Source of the DNA: Pseudomonas sp. LFM046
Lineage (GTDB): Bacteria; Pseudomonadota; Gammaproteobacteria; Pseudomonadales; Pseudomonadaceae
NCBI RefSeq assembly: GCF_000949385.2
Contig: NZ_JYKO02000001.1
Location: 2,504,620-2,568,619 of the forward strand
Direction: 5' to 3'
DNA length: 64,000 nucleotides
Shown here: one piece after another, positions 27,697-36,130 of the stretch
Numbering within the stretch: the stretch's first letter is position 1
Layout: the number at the start of each line of letters is the position of its first letter
Translations under genes and position numbers: made by a program
The notes under the pieces: model-generated
Seen by the model: only the letters and a program-made list of their open reading frames with translations
Databases searched by the model: none
Told to the model about the DNA's origin: nothing

Positions 27697-28680
27697 TCAG
27701 GTCGATATCTTTCGATCCATCCAGCGTTTCCTGGCTTCCTCGAAAGCCTGGTCACGGTCCATTCCAAGGCCGCGAAGGGCCAGCGCCATGGTGGCAACGA
27801 TGGCCAGTTGGCCGTAGGCATCCTCGGTCTCTCCACGCCAGACGGTGAGGAGCGGGTTGGTATCGAGACTTTCCGGCTTTACGTGGCGCAATGCAGATAG
27901 CGCCGGCCATTCCTCGTCCCAGGCTTCCCCGCCAGTGGCCCCATAGAGGTGGCAGGTAGCGTCGGGGTTCACCTCGATTTCGCCGCCTTCGCCCTTGATC
28001 ACGATGGCGTGATCGCCGAGCAACTGACTGGCTTCGCGATGGACCGCTTGGTAGCCCGGATGGAAGATGCTCTGCAGTCCGCAACGGGCTTGCAGCGGGT
28101 TGAGAAGGCGGGCCAGAGAGTGGATGGGGGAGCGCAGACCCAGCGTGTTGCGCAGGTCAATCATCCTCTGAAATTGCGGCGCCCAGGCACCCAGGGGGAT
28201 GAAGGCGAGCCGGCGTTCGTCCAGGGCGTTGGCGACCTGGTTCCAGTCCTGACACAGGGGAATGTCGAGCACGTTCAGCAACTGCTCGCTGTAGAGCCGG
28301 CCAGCCGTGTGGGCGCCGCCGCCATGGAGCAGGATGCGAACACCGCTGTCGGCCAGGGCCTTGGCCGACAGCAGGTACCAGGGCAGGTGACGTTTCTTCC
28401 CGGCATAGCTCGGCCAGTCCAGGTCGACATCGATTTTCGGTGCCGGGTTTCGCTGGCGGAAGGCTTCGGTAAAGCCGGCCAGTTCCTCAGCGTTCTCTTC
28501 CTTGTGCCTGAGCAACATGAGGAAGGCGCCGAGTTGGGTGTCTTCCACTTTGCCATCTAGGAGCATACCCATGGCTTCACGGGCTTCCTCGCGGGTCATG
28601 TTGCGGGCACCGCGCTTGCCTTTGCCGAGGATGCGAACGAACTGGGCGAAGGGGTGTTCCGATGGCGTGACGAGGTTCAT
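27697..28680 (-). CDS. ybiB: Glycosyl-transferase/TrpD2-like nucleic-acid-binding protein (YbiB family)
   Basis: The 327-residue protein belongs to the anthranilate-phosphoribosyltransferase fold: N-terminal helical GKRGARNMTREEAREAMGMLLDGKVEDTQLGAFLMLLR, then a glycine-rich VRILLHGGGAHTAGR. The E. coli relative YbiB (TrpD2) binds nucleic acid and is not a Trp enzyme. The ATG at 28680 overlaps the tusE stop (TGA within ATGA), so it is preferred over a TTG two codons earlier. It terminates the tusDCBE-ybiB operon. Its exact role is unknown. Confidence 0.85.
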   Translation of the reverse strand: MNLVTPSEHPFAQFVRILGKGKRGARNMTREEAREAMGMLLDGKVEDTQLGAFLMLLRHKEENAEELAGFTEAFRQRNPAPKIDVDLDWPSYAGKKRHLPWYLLSAKALADSGVRILLHGGGAHTAGRLYSEQLLNVLDIPLCQDWNQVANALDERRLAFIPLGAWAPQFQRMIDLRNTLGLRSPIHSLARLLNPLQARCGLQSIFHPGYQAVHREASQLLGDHAIVIKGEGGEIEVNPDATCHLYGATGGEAWDEEWPALSALRHVKPESLDTNPLLTVWRGETEDAYGQLAIVATMALALRGLGMDRDQAFEEARKRWMDRKIST

Positions 28681-29012
28681 AGGCAATTGGTCGGCTTTGG
28701 CAGGCCGGCGAGCTTGGCGGCAAGCTTGGCCGGGGCGCCCTTGAACAGGCGGTTGAGGTGCAGGCTGTTACCCTTTTCCGGGCCGAGCTTCTGCGCCACG
28801 TACTTGACCATCGGGCGATTGGCCGGGGAAAGCTGGAATTCGGCATAGAAGCCGCGCAGCAGGTCGAGGATCTCCCAGTGTTCCGGCAGCAGCGCCAGCT
28901 CTTCGCGTTCGGCCAGGGCCTGGGCGACTGCAGGGCTCCAGTCGGCCAGTTCCTGAAGATAGCCGTCCTTGTCCAGGGCGATGCTGCGGCCTTCGATCAA
29001 CAGTTCGCTCAT
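28677..29012 (-). CDS. tusE: Sulfurtransferase TusE
   Basis: The 111-residue DsrC/TusE-family protein has a C-terminal arm ending KPTNCL. Its penultimate cysteine carries the persulfide. TusE takes sulfur from TusBCD and gives it to MnmA for tRNA wobble 2-thiolation. It overlaps both tusB upstream (29009-29012) and ybiB downstream by 4 bp, showing tight coupling. Confidence 0.94.
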   Translation of the reverse strand: MSELLIEGRSIALDKDGYLQELADWSPAVAQALAEREELALLPEHWEILDLLRGFYAEFQLSPANRPMVKYVAQKLGPEKGNSLHLNRLFKGAPAKLAAKLAGLPKPTNCL

Positions 29013-29311
29013 AGCCAGCTGTTCACCTTGTCGTAGTGGCAGCAGAGTTCGACGAAGGCCGGGTAATCCAGCGGCTTCGCACGCTGCGGAAGATCGGTCA
29101 GGGCGCGGGCGTCGAGGTCTTCGGACAGCGCGTACAGGGCGACGGCGTCCGACATCAGTTCCAGTGCCTGGCGGGCAATGCTTCCGGGCTGCAGGGCGTA
29201 CGTGGCGTCACCACACAGGAGCAGGCCGTCGTTTGGCCCCAGCAGGCGCAGGCAGCTGCCGAGGCGGCTGTCGGCGAAGGGGGAGTGGGAAAGGATGTGC
29301 AGGGTGGCCAT
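29009..29311 (-). CDS. tusB: Sulfur relay protein TusB
   Basis: The 100-residue protein MATLHILSHSPFADSRLGSCLRLLGPNDGLLLCGDATYAL matches the DsrH/TusB family. TusB is the non-catalytic partner in the TusBCD hexamer that relays sulfur from TusA to TusE. Its start overlaps the tusC stop by one base, and its stop overlaps tusE. Confidence 0.9.
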   Translation of the reverse strand: MATLHILSHSPFADSRLGSCLRLLGPNDGLLLCGDATYALQPGSIARQALELMSDAVALYALSEDLDARALTDLPQRAKPLDYPAFVELCCHYDKVNSWL

Positions 29312-29667
29312 CAGAGTGTGAGCACCTGGTCATAACGGTCGATAAGGGCGGTCAGGGCAGCGTCGTCGAGGACTTCCACTGCAAGGCCCAGGGCGGTCGG
29401 CGCAAGGCCACGCTCCTCCAAGCTACGCGCAGAAACATACAGCGATTCCACGCCGAACAGGGGCAGCGCCTGGAGGTTGGCGGTCAGGTCCTTCTGCTGG
29501 AGCGCAGTCGGCTGCTGAGCCGTGGGCAGCTGGAACACGCCGTCATCGAGGAAGAGCAGGCCTAGGGGCAGATCGAACGCGCCGCCGGCGAGGGCAATAT
29601 CCAGTGCCTCGCGAGCGCCGGGACCACTCCAGGGCGCCTGGCGGCTGATAATCAGCATGGACTTCAT
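29311..29667 (-). CDS. tusC: Sulfur relay protein TusC
   Basis: The 118-residue DsrF-family protein begins MKSMLIISRQAPWSGPGAREALDIALAGG. The ATG at 29667 is chosen because upstream in-frame codons overlap tusD and lack family support. TusC is a structural member of the TusBCD complex. It sits one base after the tusD stop. Confidence 0.9.
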   Translation of the reverse strand: MKSMLIISRQAPWSGPGAREALDIALAGGAFDLPLGLLFLDDGVFQLPTAQQPTALQQKDLTANLQALPLFGVESLYVSARSLEERGLAPTALGLAVEVLDDAALTALIDRYDQVLTL

Positions 29668-29668
29668 C

Positions 29669-30061
29669 TCAACAGCCTCCAAAGCTGACCAGTCGATCGG
29701 CCATTTGCGCTGCTTCGTGCAGTTGCCCCAGCCCAGAGAGTTCCCAGCCCTCGGCCAGGTTGGCGGCAGGGCGGTCGTAGCGCTGTGCCTCTTCCGTATT
29801 CAGCACGCCACGGCGCAGTGCTGCTGCGATGCAGACGACGCCGTCCAGCTGATGCTCGCGGATAAAGGCGCTCCATTCCGCGGAGAGATTCGGCTCATCC
29901 TGAGGGGCAACGACATTGGCGGAGGCACTGTGGACGCCGTCCTGGTAGAAGAACAGGCGAACGATCTCATGGCCGCCCGCGAGGCAGGCTTCAGCGAAAC
30001 GCAGGGCGCGCCGAGAAGAGGGCGCGTGGGGCGGGGCGAACAGGGCGATGGCGAATTTCAT
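29669..30061 (-). CDS. tusD: Sulfurtransferase TusD
   Basis: The 130-residue DsrE-family protein MKFAIALFAPPHAPSSRRALRFAEACLAGGHEIVRLFFYQDGV contains the active cysteine in DGVVCIAAALRRGV near residue 78. TusD accepts sulfur from TusA and hands it on to TusE. It is the first gene of tusD-C-B-E-ybiB on the minus strand. Confidence 0.93.
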   Translation of the reverse strand: MKFAIALFAPPHAPSSRRALRFAEACLAGGHEIVRLFFYQDGVHSASANVVAPQDEPNLSAEWSAFIREHQLDGVVCIAAALRRGVLNTEEAQRYDRPAANLAEGWELSGLGQLHEAAQMADRLVSFGGC

Positions 30062-30130
30062 GGTCGCTCGGGCGAGTGGAAAACAGCTGGAATGATACGG
30101 CCAGACGCATTCTTTTGCCCGTCCGGGCAG

Positions 30131-30153
30131 AAAAAAGCCCGCCGAAGCGGGCT
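30131..30153 (-). terminator. Terminator of the yccA-like gene
   Basis: The minus strand reads AGCCCGC-ttcg-GCGGGCT followed by six T at 30136-30131. It is placed between the yccA-like stop and tusD. Confidence 0.92.
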
Positions 30154-30176
30154 AGTTCCGAGGATGCGGTTGGCGA

Positions 30177-30845
30177 TCAATCGTCGCTGCTCATTACGCC
30201 AACCAATTGCAGCAAGCTGATGAAGAGGTTGTAGATGGAGATGTAGAGGCTGATGGTGGCCATGATGTAGTTGCGCTCGCCGCCATGGATGATGGCGCTG
30301 GTCTGAAAAAGGATGCAGACCGAGGAAAACACCACGAAGCCAGCGCTGATTGCCAACTGAAGGCCGCTGACGTTGAAGGAGAAGCTGACCAGCATGGCGC
30401 CCAGCAGCACGAAGAAGCCCGCGGTAATGAAGCCGCCGAGGAAGCTCATGTCCTTACGGGTGGTCAGCACGTAGGCGGAAAGGCCGAAGAACACCAGGGC
30501 GGTCATGGCGAAGGCCGAGCTGACCACCTCGCCGCCATTGGGCAGGCCGAGGTACATGTTGAGGATCGGGCCCAGGGTGTAGCCCATGAAACCGGTGAGC
30601 GCGAAGGTGGAAACCAGGCCCCAGGCCGAGTCGCGCAGCTTCACGGTGAGGAAGAACAGGCCGTAGAAGCCGATCAGCACCACGAAGACGCTGGGGTAGG
30701 GGACGCGCATTTGTTGGGCGACGTAGGCGACCAGGCCACTGAAGGCGAGGGTCATGGCCAGCAGGCCGTAGGTATTGCGCAGGACGCGGCTGACTTCCAG
30801 CTGCTCGGCCTGCGAGGGGTTGAGGGCGTAGTTCTGTTCGTTCAT
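30177..30845 (-). CDS. yccA: Bax inhibitor-1 / YccA-family membrane protein
   Basis: The 222-residue protein MNEQNYALNPSQAEQLEVSRVLRNTYGLLAMTLAFSGL has seven hydrophobic helices and ends in the acidic MSSDD tail. It matches the TMBIM/UPF0005 family. In E. coli YccA interacts with and is degraded by FtsH; calcium-leak activity is known for relatives. The exact function here is unknown. A GTG start one codon upstream is possible. It is monocistronic and has its own terminator. Confidence 0.88.
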   Translation of the reverse strand: MNEQNYALNPSQAEQLEVSRVLRNTYGLLAMTLAFSGLVAYVAQQMRVPYPSVFVVLIGFYGLFFLTVKLRDSAWGLVSTFALTGFMGYTLGPILNMYLGLPNGGEVVSSAFAMTALVFFGLSAYVLTTRKDMSFLGGFITAGFFVLLGAMLVSFSFNVSGLQLAISAGFVVFSSVCILFQTSAIIHGGERNYIMATISLYISIYNLFISLLQLVGVMSSDD

Positions 30846-30972
30846 CACGACACTCCCGAAATTGATATCCGTAACCTGAGTCAGTTCCGGATGATAGCAG
30901 AGGGCCCGAAGGCGCCAATTACAAGAGTTTGACAGTGTGTTGCGTTCCGGTACTATGGCGCCCCGCGCAAGC

Positions 30973-31062
30973 GGAGGTGTGGCCGAGTGGTTTAAGGCAG
31001 CGGTCTTGAAAACCGCCGAAGGGGAGACTCTTCCGTGAGTTCGAATCTCACCGCCTCCGCCA
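30973..31062 (+). tRNA. tRNA-Ser (anticodon UGA)
   Basis: The 90-base class II tRNA runs from GGAGGTGT to CCTCCGCCA, with the acceptor stem paired and CCA encoded. The anticodon loop CTTGAAA gives TGA. The long variable arm is GGGGAGACTCTTCC, and the T arm is GTGAGTTCGAATCTCAC. Confidence 0.97.
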
Positions 31063-31146
31063 TCTAACTAGCTGACCCCTATAGATTTCTTCTTAGAAAA
31101 GTCCCTGGAAGGGAATGTTTCGGGAACAAAATGGGATATAGCGCAA

Positions 31147-31174
31147 AAAGGGCCTCTCTGGAGGCCCTTTTTTG
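31147..31174 (+). terminator. Terminator downstream of tRNA-Ser
   Basis: AAAGGGCCTC-tctg-GAGGCCCTTT forms a 10-bp stem followed by TTTTG. It lies 85 bp beyond the tRNA. Confidence 0.9.
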
Positions 31175-31302
31175 TATCCGTAGCGAGGAGCGTGGTCGCG
31201 CTCTATGCGCTTTCAACTGCGTCTCCTGGCTTACAGATGCCTCGTCGATGCGGCCAAGCTATTCCTCGCAATAGAGGTGGCGAACGGCGAGGCCGGTGCG
31301 GA

Positions 31303-31731
31303 TCAGTTGAGGTCGTATTTCTGATCGATCTTGCGTTTTTCCAGGGCGTACTGGGCCACGTCGATCTGGCCGCTCTGAAGGTTGGTGTCGAGTGCGCTCA
31401 GTTCCTTCTCACGGTTCTCACGCACTTGCTCCTTCGTGGCGTAGTAGTTAATGGCCTCAGCAGCTTCGTGTCCGCTCACCGGATCCCAGAGGATCGAAAG
31501 CGGCCAGAACAGGAGGTTCGCTACGCCCAAGCCGTACTCGCGGCCATAGAAGGAACCACCACCAGGAAGCAGCCCAAGGGCTGCAGCAGTGCCCGGGTTC
31601 TTCTCTTGGACCGCCTGACCACGGGCTTCATACTGCCGCAGCTCGGCTTTCTGATGAGAGTTCAGGCCGGTTGCACAACCCGTGCAAGCTACAGCTTATC
31701 CAACGGCCAGAATCAAACGATGCGCTTTGAT
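31303..31731 (-). pseudogene. Decayed lipoprotein gene
   Basis: The intact part is 75 codons ending HEAAEAINYYATKEQVRENREKE...QKYDLN. The frame continues upstream to a lipoprotein-like leader KAHRLILAVG*AVACTGCATGLN. Two defects are visible. The start position after an AAGGAG ribosome site reads ATC instead of ATG (31729-31731). A TAA (31696-31698) sits in the signal peptide where leucine would be expected. With them repaired the product would be about 142 residues: signal peptide, lipobox TGCA, then a small domain containing WPLSILWDPVSGHEA. This type occurs in pseudomonads; its function is unknown. An alternative start at an internal TTG would lose export. Confidence 0.75.
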
Positions 31732-32084
31732 GCGCCAACTCCTTGTAGTTATTCGGTATCGCTCTAAGCAGTATCTTTATAATATCAATATGATATCACT
31801 TGAAGAAGCTCTCCAGTACGTCAAGGGCGGGCTTTTGGAGTGCGGGGAATGCGGCGCGCACCACATTGTGGCGGGCTCAATGTCGGTCCCGTCCTTGCTG
31901 ATGAACTAGGCGTAGCTCCATTACTTCCCGAACTTCGCTGGTCCCCTGGTCTTGGACAGCCGATCAATTACCTCTCCGCCGGCGGCGGCAGGTCGTTCGT
32001 TAGGGGCGTGGGTGTGCCAGGTCTCCGGGCCGACGCTGGCCTAGGGGCTGCTATGCTCAGGCGCATCACGGAAGGAAGCGCACA
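31732..32084. other. Intergenic region with one weak 39-codon ORF
   Basis: AT-richer stretch. An ATG at 31790 opens a 39-codon frame to 31909 (MISLEEALQYVKGGLLECGECGAHH...) with a cysteine/histidine cluster but no clear ribosome site. I do not call it a gene. A TATGCT near 32050 could be a -10 box for the next small gene. Confidence 0.4.
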
Positions 32085-32336
32085 ATGAACAAGGCCCAGA
32101 AATTGTTTGTTGATCAGTCGTTAATGGTGGCCATATCGCTTGCCTGGATTTCATGGACTGTCGTCATCATCTTGGGAGTCGGTGCTCCCTTTCCGGCCGA
32201 AAGTGACTCGCTCCGCGGATTGATCGAAGAAATTCTTGTGCTGGATCGGTCGCTCGTTCTGGAGGTGACCAAGCTTCTGGGTGTGTGTCTCTGGGGGTGG
32301 CTCTGTTTTTATGTCCGCTTGGGGCGCCGGAAGTAG
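32085..32336 (+). CDS. Small hypothetical membrane protein
   Basis: The 83-residue frame MNKAQKLFVDQSLMVAISLAWISWTVVIILGVGAPFPAE... has a good GGAAGGAAG ribosome site 7 bp upstream. It shows two hydrophobic segments (about residues 14-34 and 58-77) and a basic end (RLGRRK), so it is probably an inner-membrane hairpin. No family was recognised. It stands alone in the variable region between the lipoprotein pseudogene and the DUF347-like gene. Confidence 0.6.
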   Translation: MNKAQKLFVDQSLMVAISLAWISWTVVIILGVGAPFPAESDSLRGLIEEILVLDRSLVLEVTKLLGVCLWGWLCFYVRLGRRK

Positions 32337-32599
32337 TTGATCAACTCAGCTGCGGGGTGTCGCCGCTCCCTGGAATCTGTTTTCAAAAAAAGTGCCGTGG
32401 TTGAGTTGGAAGAACGCCAATCACGCCACGATGCGTCGGTGCTGTGCGAAAGTGAGTGTCTGTCTTCGTCTGCAAGCGAAGAAGTTCTTCCTGCGTTTTG
32501 ACGAAATTTTGAGGCCGGTTTGACCCGGGATTGACAACGTCCTCTCTAGAGTCCTTGTGCACCCTGCAGTTTGCAGGCTTACGCGAGGATTGCGCTCCG

Positions 32600-33364
32600 A
32601 TGAATAAACTGCCTCAGATCACCCTGGCGTTCTGGGTGATGAAGATCTGTGCAACAACGCTCGGTGAAACAGCCGGCGATCTGCTGTCGATGACTTTGAA
32701 TGTCGGCTATGCCCTTAGCTCGCTGATTCTGATCAGCCTGTTCCTGGTGTCACTGGTCGGCCAGTTGCGTGCAAGCACTTTCCACCCTGCGCTTTACTGG
32801 ACGGTGATTCTGACCACCAGCACTGCGGGAACTACCATGTCCGATTTCATGGATCGGACCCTGGGATTGGGCTACGCCAGTGGATCGGCGATTCTGGTCA
32901 CGCTCCTGCTGGTCGTGCTGGCCGTGTGGCGCCTTAGTGAAAGATCACTCGCTGTAGACCATATCGACAGTCGTCGCGGCGAACTCTTCTACTGGGGCGC
33001 GATCCTGGTTTCCAATACCCTGGGCACCGCCTTGGGCGACTATCTGGCTGACGACTCCGGGCTTGGCTTTGCTGGGGGTGCACTGCTGATTGGCAGCCTG
33101 ATTACCGTTGTCGCGCTGGCGTACTACTACACCCGAATCTCTCGTGTCTTGCTCTTCTGGCTGGCGTTTGTGTTGACTCGCCCGTTTGGCGCAACGCTTG
33201 GTGATGTGTTGACCAAGGCCCACGACAAAGGAGGTTTGGATTTCGGAACCATTGGTTCGTCTTCAATCCTTGCGGTGGTGCTGATAGCACTGGTGCTCAT
33301 CTCACTACGTAACCAACGTAGCGAGCCTGCGCTGGCTGTGGTGCCGGTGAGTCGACGTCGGTAA
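32600..33364 (+). CDS. DUF347 repeat membrane protein (COG4705)
   Basis: The 254-residue protein MNKLPQITLAFWVMKICATTLGETAGDLLSMTLNVGYA is made of four related units of two helices each. Each carries a T-L-G-x-x-x-x-D pattern: TTLGETAGDLL, TSTAGTTMSDFM, SNTLGTALGDYLADD, TRPFGATLGDVLTK. About eight membrane helices result. The family is of unknown function. The ATG at 32600 follows a GAGGATTGCG region and begins the first unit cleanly. The gene is single; the following imperfect hairpin may end it. Confidence 0.8.
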   Translation: MNKLPQITLAFWVMKICATTLGETAGDLLSMTLNVGYALSSLILISLFLVSLVGQLRASTFHPALYWTVILTTSTAGTTMSDFMDRTLGLGYASGSAILVTLLLVVLAVWRLSERSLAVDHIDSRRGELFYWGAILVSNTLGTALGDYLADDSGLGFAGGALLIGSLITVVALAYYYTRISRVLLFWLAFVLTRPFGATLGDVLTKAHDKGGLDFGTIGSSSILAVVLIALVLISLRNQRSEPALAVVPVSRRR

Positions 33365-33438
33365 GCGACAGCGGATTATGCTGTAGGACGATAAGCTCGA
33401 GACTCAGCACATCCGCCCTATGAGTTCCTGCTCCAAGG

Positions 33439-33474
33439 ACGCTGGGGTCGACCTCGAATGAGGGGCCCCAGTGT
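33439..33474 (+). terminator. Weak hairpin after the DUF347-like gene
   Basis: ACGCTGGGG pairs with CCCCAGTGT (one G-U). A CGTTTC tail follows, not a true T-run. Confidence 0.4.
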
Positions 33475-33531
33475 CGTTTCAAGGAACAAGCGTTTTGGAT
33501 GCGGCGCTTTCCAGTTGCCGCGTTTGCGTGA

Positions 33532-33708
33532 TCAGGTTCTGGTGTTCAGCCTCTCGCATTCACCCATCGCAAAAGCCTCCTCTTGATGCTTGCCGCCGAC
33601 ATAGTCGCCGGTAGCCCTGTCGATAATTCGGTACCAGTACGCATCACCATTTCTTATCCCTTTGATCTGGACTCGCGGGACCCTTTTCACCGAGAAGCGT
33701 GCACTCAT
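33532..33708 (-). CDS. Small basic hypothetical protein
   Basis: The 58-residue frame MSARFSVKRVPRVQIKGIRNGDAYWYRIIDRATGDYVGGKHQEEAFAMGECERLNTRT has an AGGAGTTCCACC ribosome site in the right place. The longer frame to 34014 is not supported. The content suggests a small strand-rich fold (YWYRIIDRATGDYVGG) of the kind seen as orphan pseudomonad or phage-derived genes. No function can be given. Confidence 0.6.
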   Translation of the reverse strand: MSARFSVKRVPRVQIKGIRNGDAYWYRIIDRATGDYVGGKHQEEAFAMGECERLNTRT

Positions 33709-34300
33709 GGTGGAACTCCTTGTGTAGGTAGAAGTGGAACACTCTTGATAGTCGCGACTTCTCGACCTCGCAACCTTGAAGTCGATTCGGATCGTTTCAG
33801 ATGTCCAGGCAGCGGCCGCAGCCCACCCAGGGTGTCGGGGCCGAGCTGGGTGATGAAATCTGCATTGATTCCCCGTCATCGGATCGACACGCGCACCCGT
33901 GAGTGCGCCTGCTTGCTTCTTTGTCGCCAAACAATCGTCGTTTTGGCCGCTTTTCGGTCTGCACCCTGGTATCTGGTTTCCTCGCCTCGCTCCCTCAACA
34001 GTCACTTCGCGCATTCAATTCGACCGCTCATCCTCGGATGAGCGCTGAGATTTCTCGTCTTCTCTCAATAAACCGCTCTAAATCGAGCATTTCAGGCATT
34101 CCTGACGAGCGCGCCAATTCGCTGGCTAGGTGTCATTTACAACCTGTAACACCTGCTCTTTAGTCATGTTATTGACGCTACACGGTGCAAAACAACAACG
34201 AGCCAACGCGAAAACCAGCCCGTAACCTCACTGGTGCAGTTCCATTAGAGATGCCTTAAAGCGTCCGTCCAGTGTCGAGGGCCAGCAACTGGAGAGAGAG
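33709..34300. other. Intergenic region before the multicopper oxidase gene
   Basis: About 590 bases, AT-richer than the core and with no convincing gene on either strand. The upstream control of the oxidase operon must be near its right end. I could not fix promoter boxes. Confidence 0.5.
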
Positions 34301-36091
34301 ATGAAACGCCCTGACTGCGAGCACGCTACAGGTCGGTCGGAGGATTCGGCTGACGGCGAGGGGAGAAGGACATTTCTGAAACTGACAGCGGTGACGATGG
34401 CGGCGCCCCTGCTGATGACCGGTCGAGTGAGCCGGGCAGCCGAGCCACCACCTCCTGTGTTTCCACCGAGTCCACCGACGGTGCCCTGGGCCCACGAATT
34501 GCCCAAGCAGGTAAATCCGATCGTTCCAGTGTCCTCCCTCAATCCGGCGCCCACGGAAGTGGCCAACGTCCGCGCCGGGGAAGCGGGGCGTAATCCCCAC
34601 CAGCGTTGGGCGCAGTTTTCGCCAGGTGCGTTGCTCTACGAGATCAGTGCGACGGAGCGAAAGGATTGGGTCTACAGCCCTTCTTATCCCGCTCAGTCGA
34701 TCTGGGGCTACCACGCCAACAACGGTCCGGATCTGACCATGCCCAGCGCCACTTTTTTTGCGCGCTACGGGCAGCCGTTGATCTGCCGCATCCATAACAA
34801 GTTGCCGCAGAATCACGTGGGCTTTGGCACGCCGGAGATCTCGACCCACTTGCACAATTTGCATTGCGGGTCGGAAAGCGACGGTTTTCCCGGTGACTAC
34901 TACAGCCCCAACAAGCATGGTCCGACCTTGTCGGCCAACGGCGAATACAAGGATCACTTGTATTCCAACGTGAAGGCCGGATTCGAAGCCCGCCAAGACC
35001 TGGTGGGTGACCCTACCGAAGCGTTGGGGACGCTCTTCTATCACGACCACACCCTGGACTTCACGGCGCCGAATCTCTACAGGGGGCTGGCCGGCTTCTA
35101 CTACCTGTTCGATGAGCTGGACTCGGGCAACGAAGCTGATCCGAATCCCAACGCGCTGCGTCTGCCCAGTCATCCTTATGATTACCCGCTGAACTTCAAT
35201 GACCGACGCTTCGACGCCAGCGGCAAGCTGTTCTACGACCAGGTCAATCCGGAAGGGGTGCTGGGAGACAAGGTGCTGGTGAATGGCCGGATCGAGCCCG
35301 TGCTGAGGGTGGCCAAACGCAAATACCGTTTCCGCCTGCTGAATACGGGGCCGAGTCGCTTCTATACCTTCTCGCTGGTCACGCCGACCGATGTGATGCA
35401 GAAGTTCACCCACATCGCCAACGACGGCAATCTGTTTCCGGCGCCGCTGCTGAATCAGACCGCAGTGAGCATTGGCGTGGCCGAGCGCGCGGACATCGTG
35501 GTCGATTTCACCAACTACGTGATCGGCACCCAGCTGTACCTGGTCAACCGCGCGCGCCAGGAACTGACCCGTGGACCCAAGGACATCAAGGACCCCGGTG
35601 TGCGTGTGCTGAAGATCATTGTTGATCGCTATCCGAGTGCGCCGGACCTCAGTCGGGTTCCAGCAACCCTTCGCCCACTGCCGATCATCACGCAGGACGA
35701 GATCAAGTCTGCACCGGTGCGGCGCTGGATCTTTGAGCGCGACAAAGGAATGTGGGCTATCAACGGCCAGTTCGTCGACGTGAACAAGGCAAGGGCGCAG
35801 ATACCCAAGGGCGGCTATGAGATTTGGGAGCTCTCGAACGTGGATGACGGCTGGACGCACCCGATCCATATCCACTTCGAGGAAGGTCGCATCCTCCAGA
35901 AACTCGTCAGGGGTGTCAGCGTTCCCATCCCGCCCCATGAGCAAGGGCGCAAGGACGTCTATGTGATCGAACCGTTCACCACGCTGCGGATATTCCTGCG
36001 CTTCAGGGACTACAAGGGCAAGTACCCCATGCACTGCCACAACCTGATCCACGAAGACCACGCGATGATGCTGCGCTGGGACATCGTCTGA
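34301..36091 (+). CDS. Tat-exported multicopper oxidase (CotA/bilirubin-oxidase-like)
   Basis: The 596-residue protein has a Tat signal: GRRTFLKLTAVTMAAP with arginines 22-23, then a proline-rich linker. All copper ligands are visible. H183/H185 are in THLHNLH and H248/H250 in FYHDHT. H520/H523/H525 are in WTHPIHIH. The C-terminal HCHNLIHEDHAMM gives H578, C579, H580, H584 and axial M589. Such enzymes oxidise phenols, metals or Cu(I) in the periplasm while reducing O2 to water. The substrate cannot be told. A GAGAGAGATG ribosome site fits the ATG. A SCO-type chaperone gene follows 39 bp later. Confidence 0.92.
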   Translation: MKRPDCEHATGRSEDSADGEGRRTFLKLTAVTMAAPLLMTGRVSRAAEPPPPVFPPSPPTVPWAHELPKQVNPIVPVSSLNPAPTEVANVRAGEAGRNPHQRWAQFSPGALLYEISATERKDWVYSPSYPAQSIWGYHANNGPDLTMPSATFFARYGQPLICRIHNKLPQNHVGFGTPEISTHLHNLHCGSESDGFPGDYYSPNKHGPTLSANGEYKDHLYSNVKAGFEARQDLVGDPTEALGTLFYHDHTLDFTAPNLYRGLAGFYYLFDELDSGNEADPNPNALRLPSHPYDYPLNFNDRRFDASGKLFYDQVNPEGVLGDKVLVNGRIEPVLRVAKRKYRFRLLNTGPSRFYTFSLVTPTDVMQKFTHIANDGNLFPAPLLNQTAVSIGVAERADIVVDFTNYVIGTQLYLVNRARQELTRGPKDIKDPGVRVLKIIVDRYPSAPDLSRVPATLRPLPIITQDEIKSAPVRRWIFERDKGMWAINGQFVDVNKARAQIPKGGYEIWELSNVDDGWTHPIHIHFEEGRILQKLVRGVSVPIPPHEQGRKDVYVIEPFTTLRIFLRFRDYKGKYPMHCHNLIHEDHAMMLRWDIV

Positions 36092-36130
36092 CGCCAGCTG
36101 CGAAGCACCCTTGAGGTGGGAGGATTCATC

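Noticed and set aside
31682-31909. 75-codon plus-strand frame with a Cys/His cluster
   Set aside because: No ribosome site, and its 5' part overlaps the pseudogene leader. Left as unclassified.
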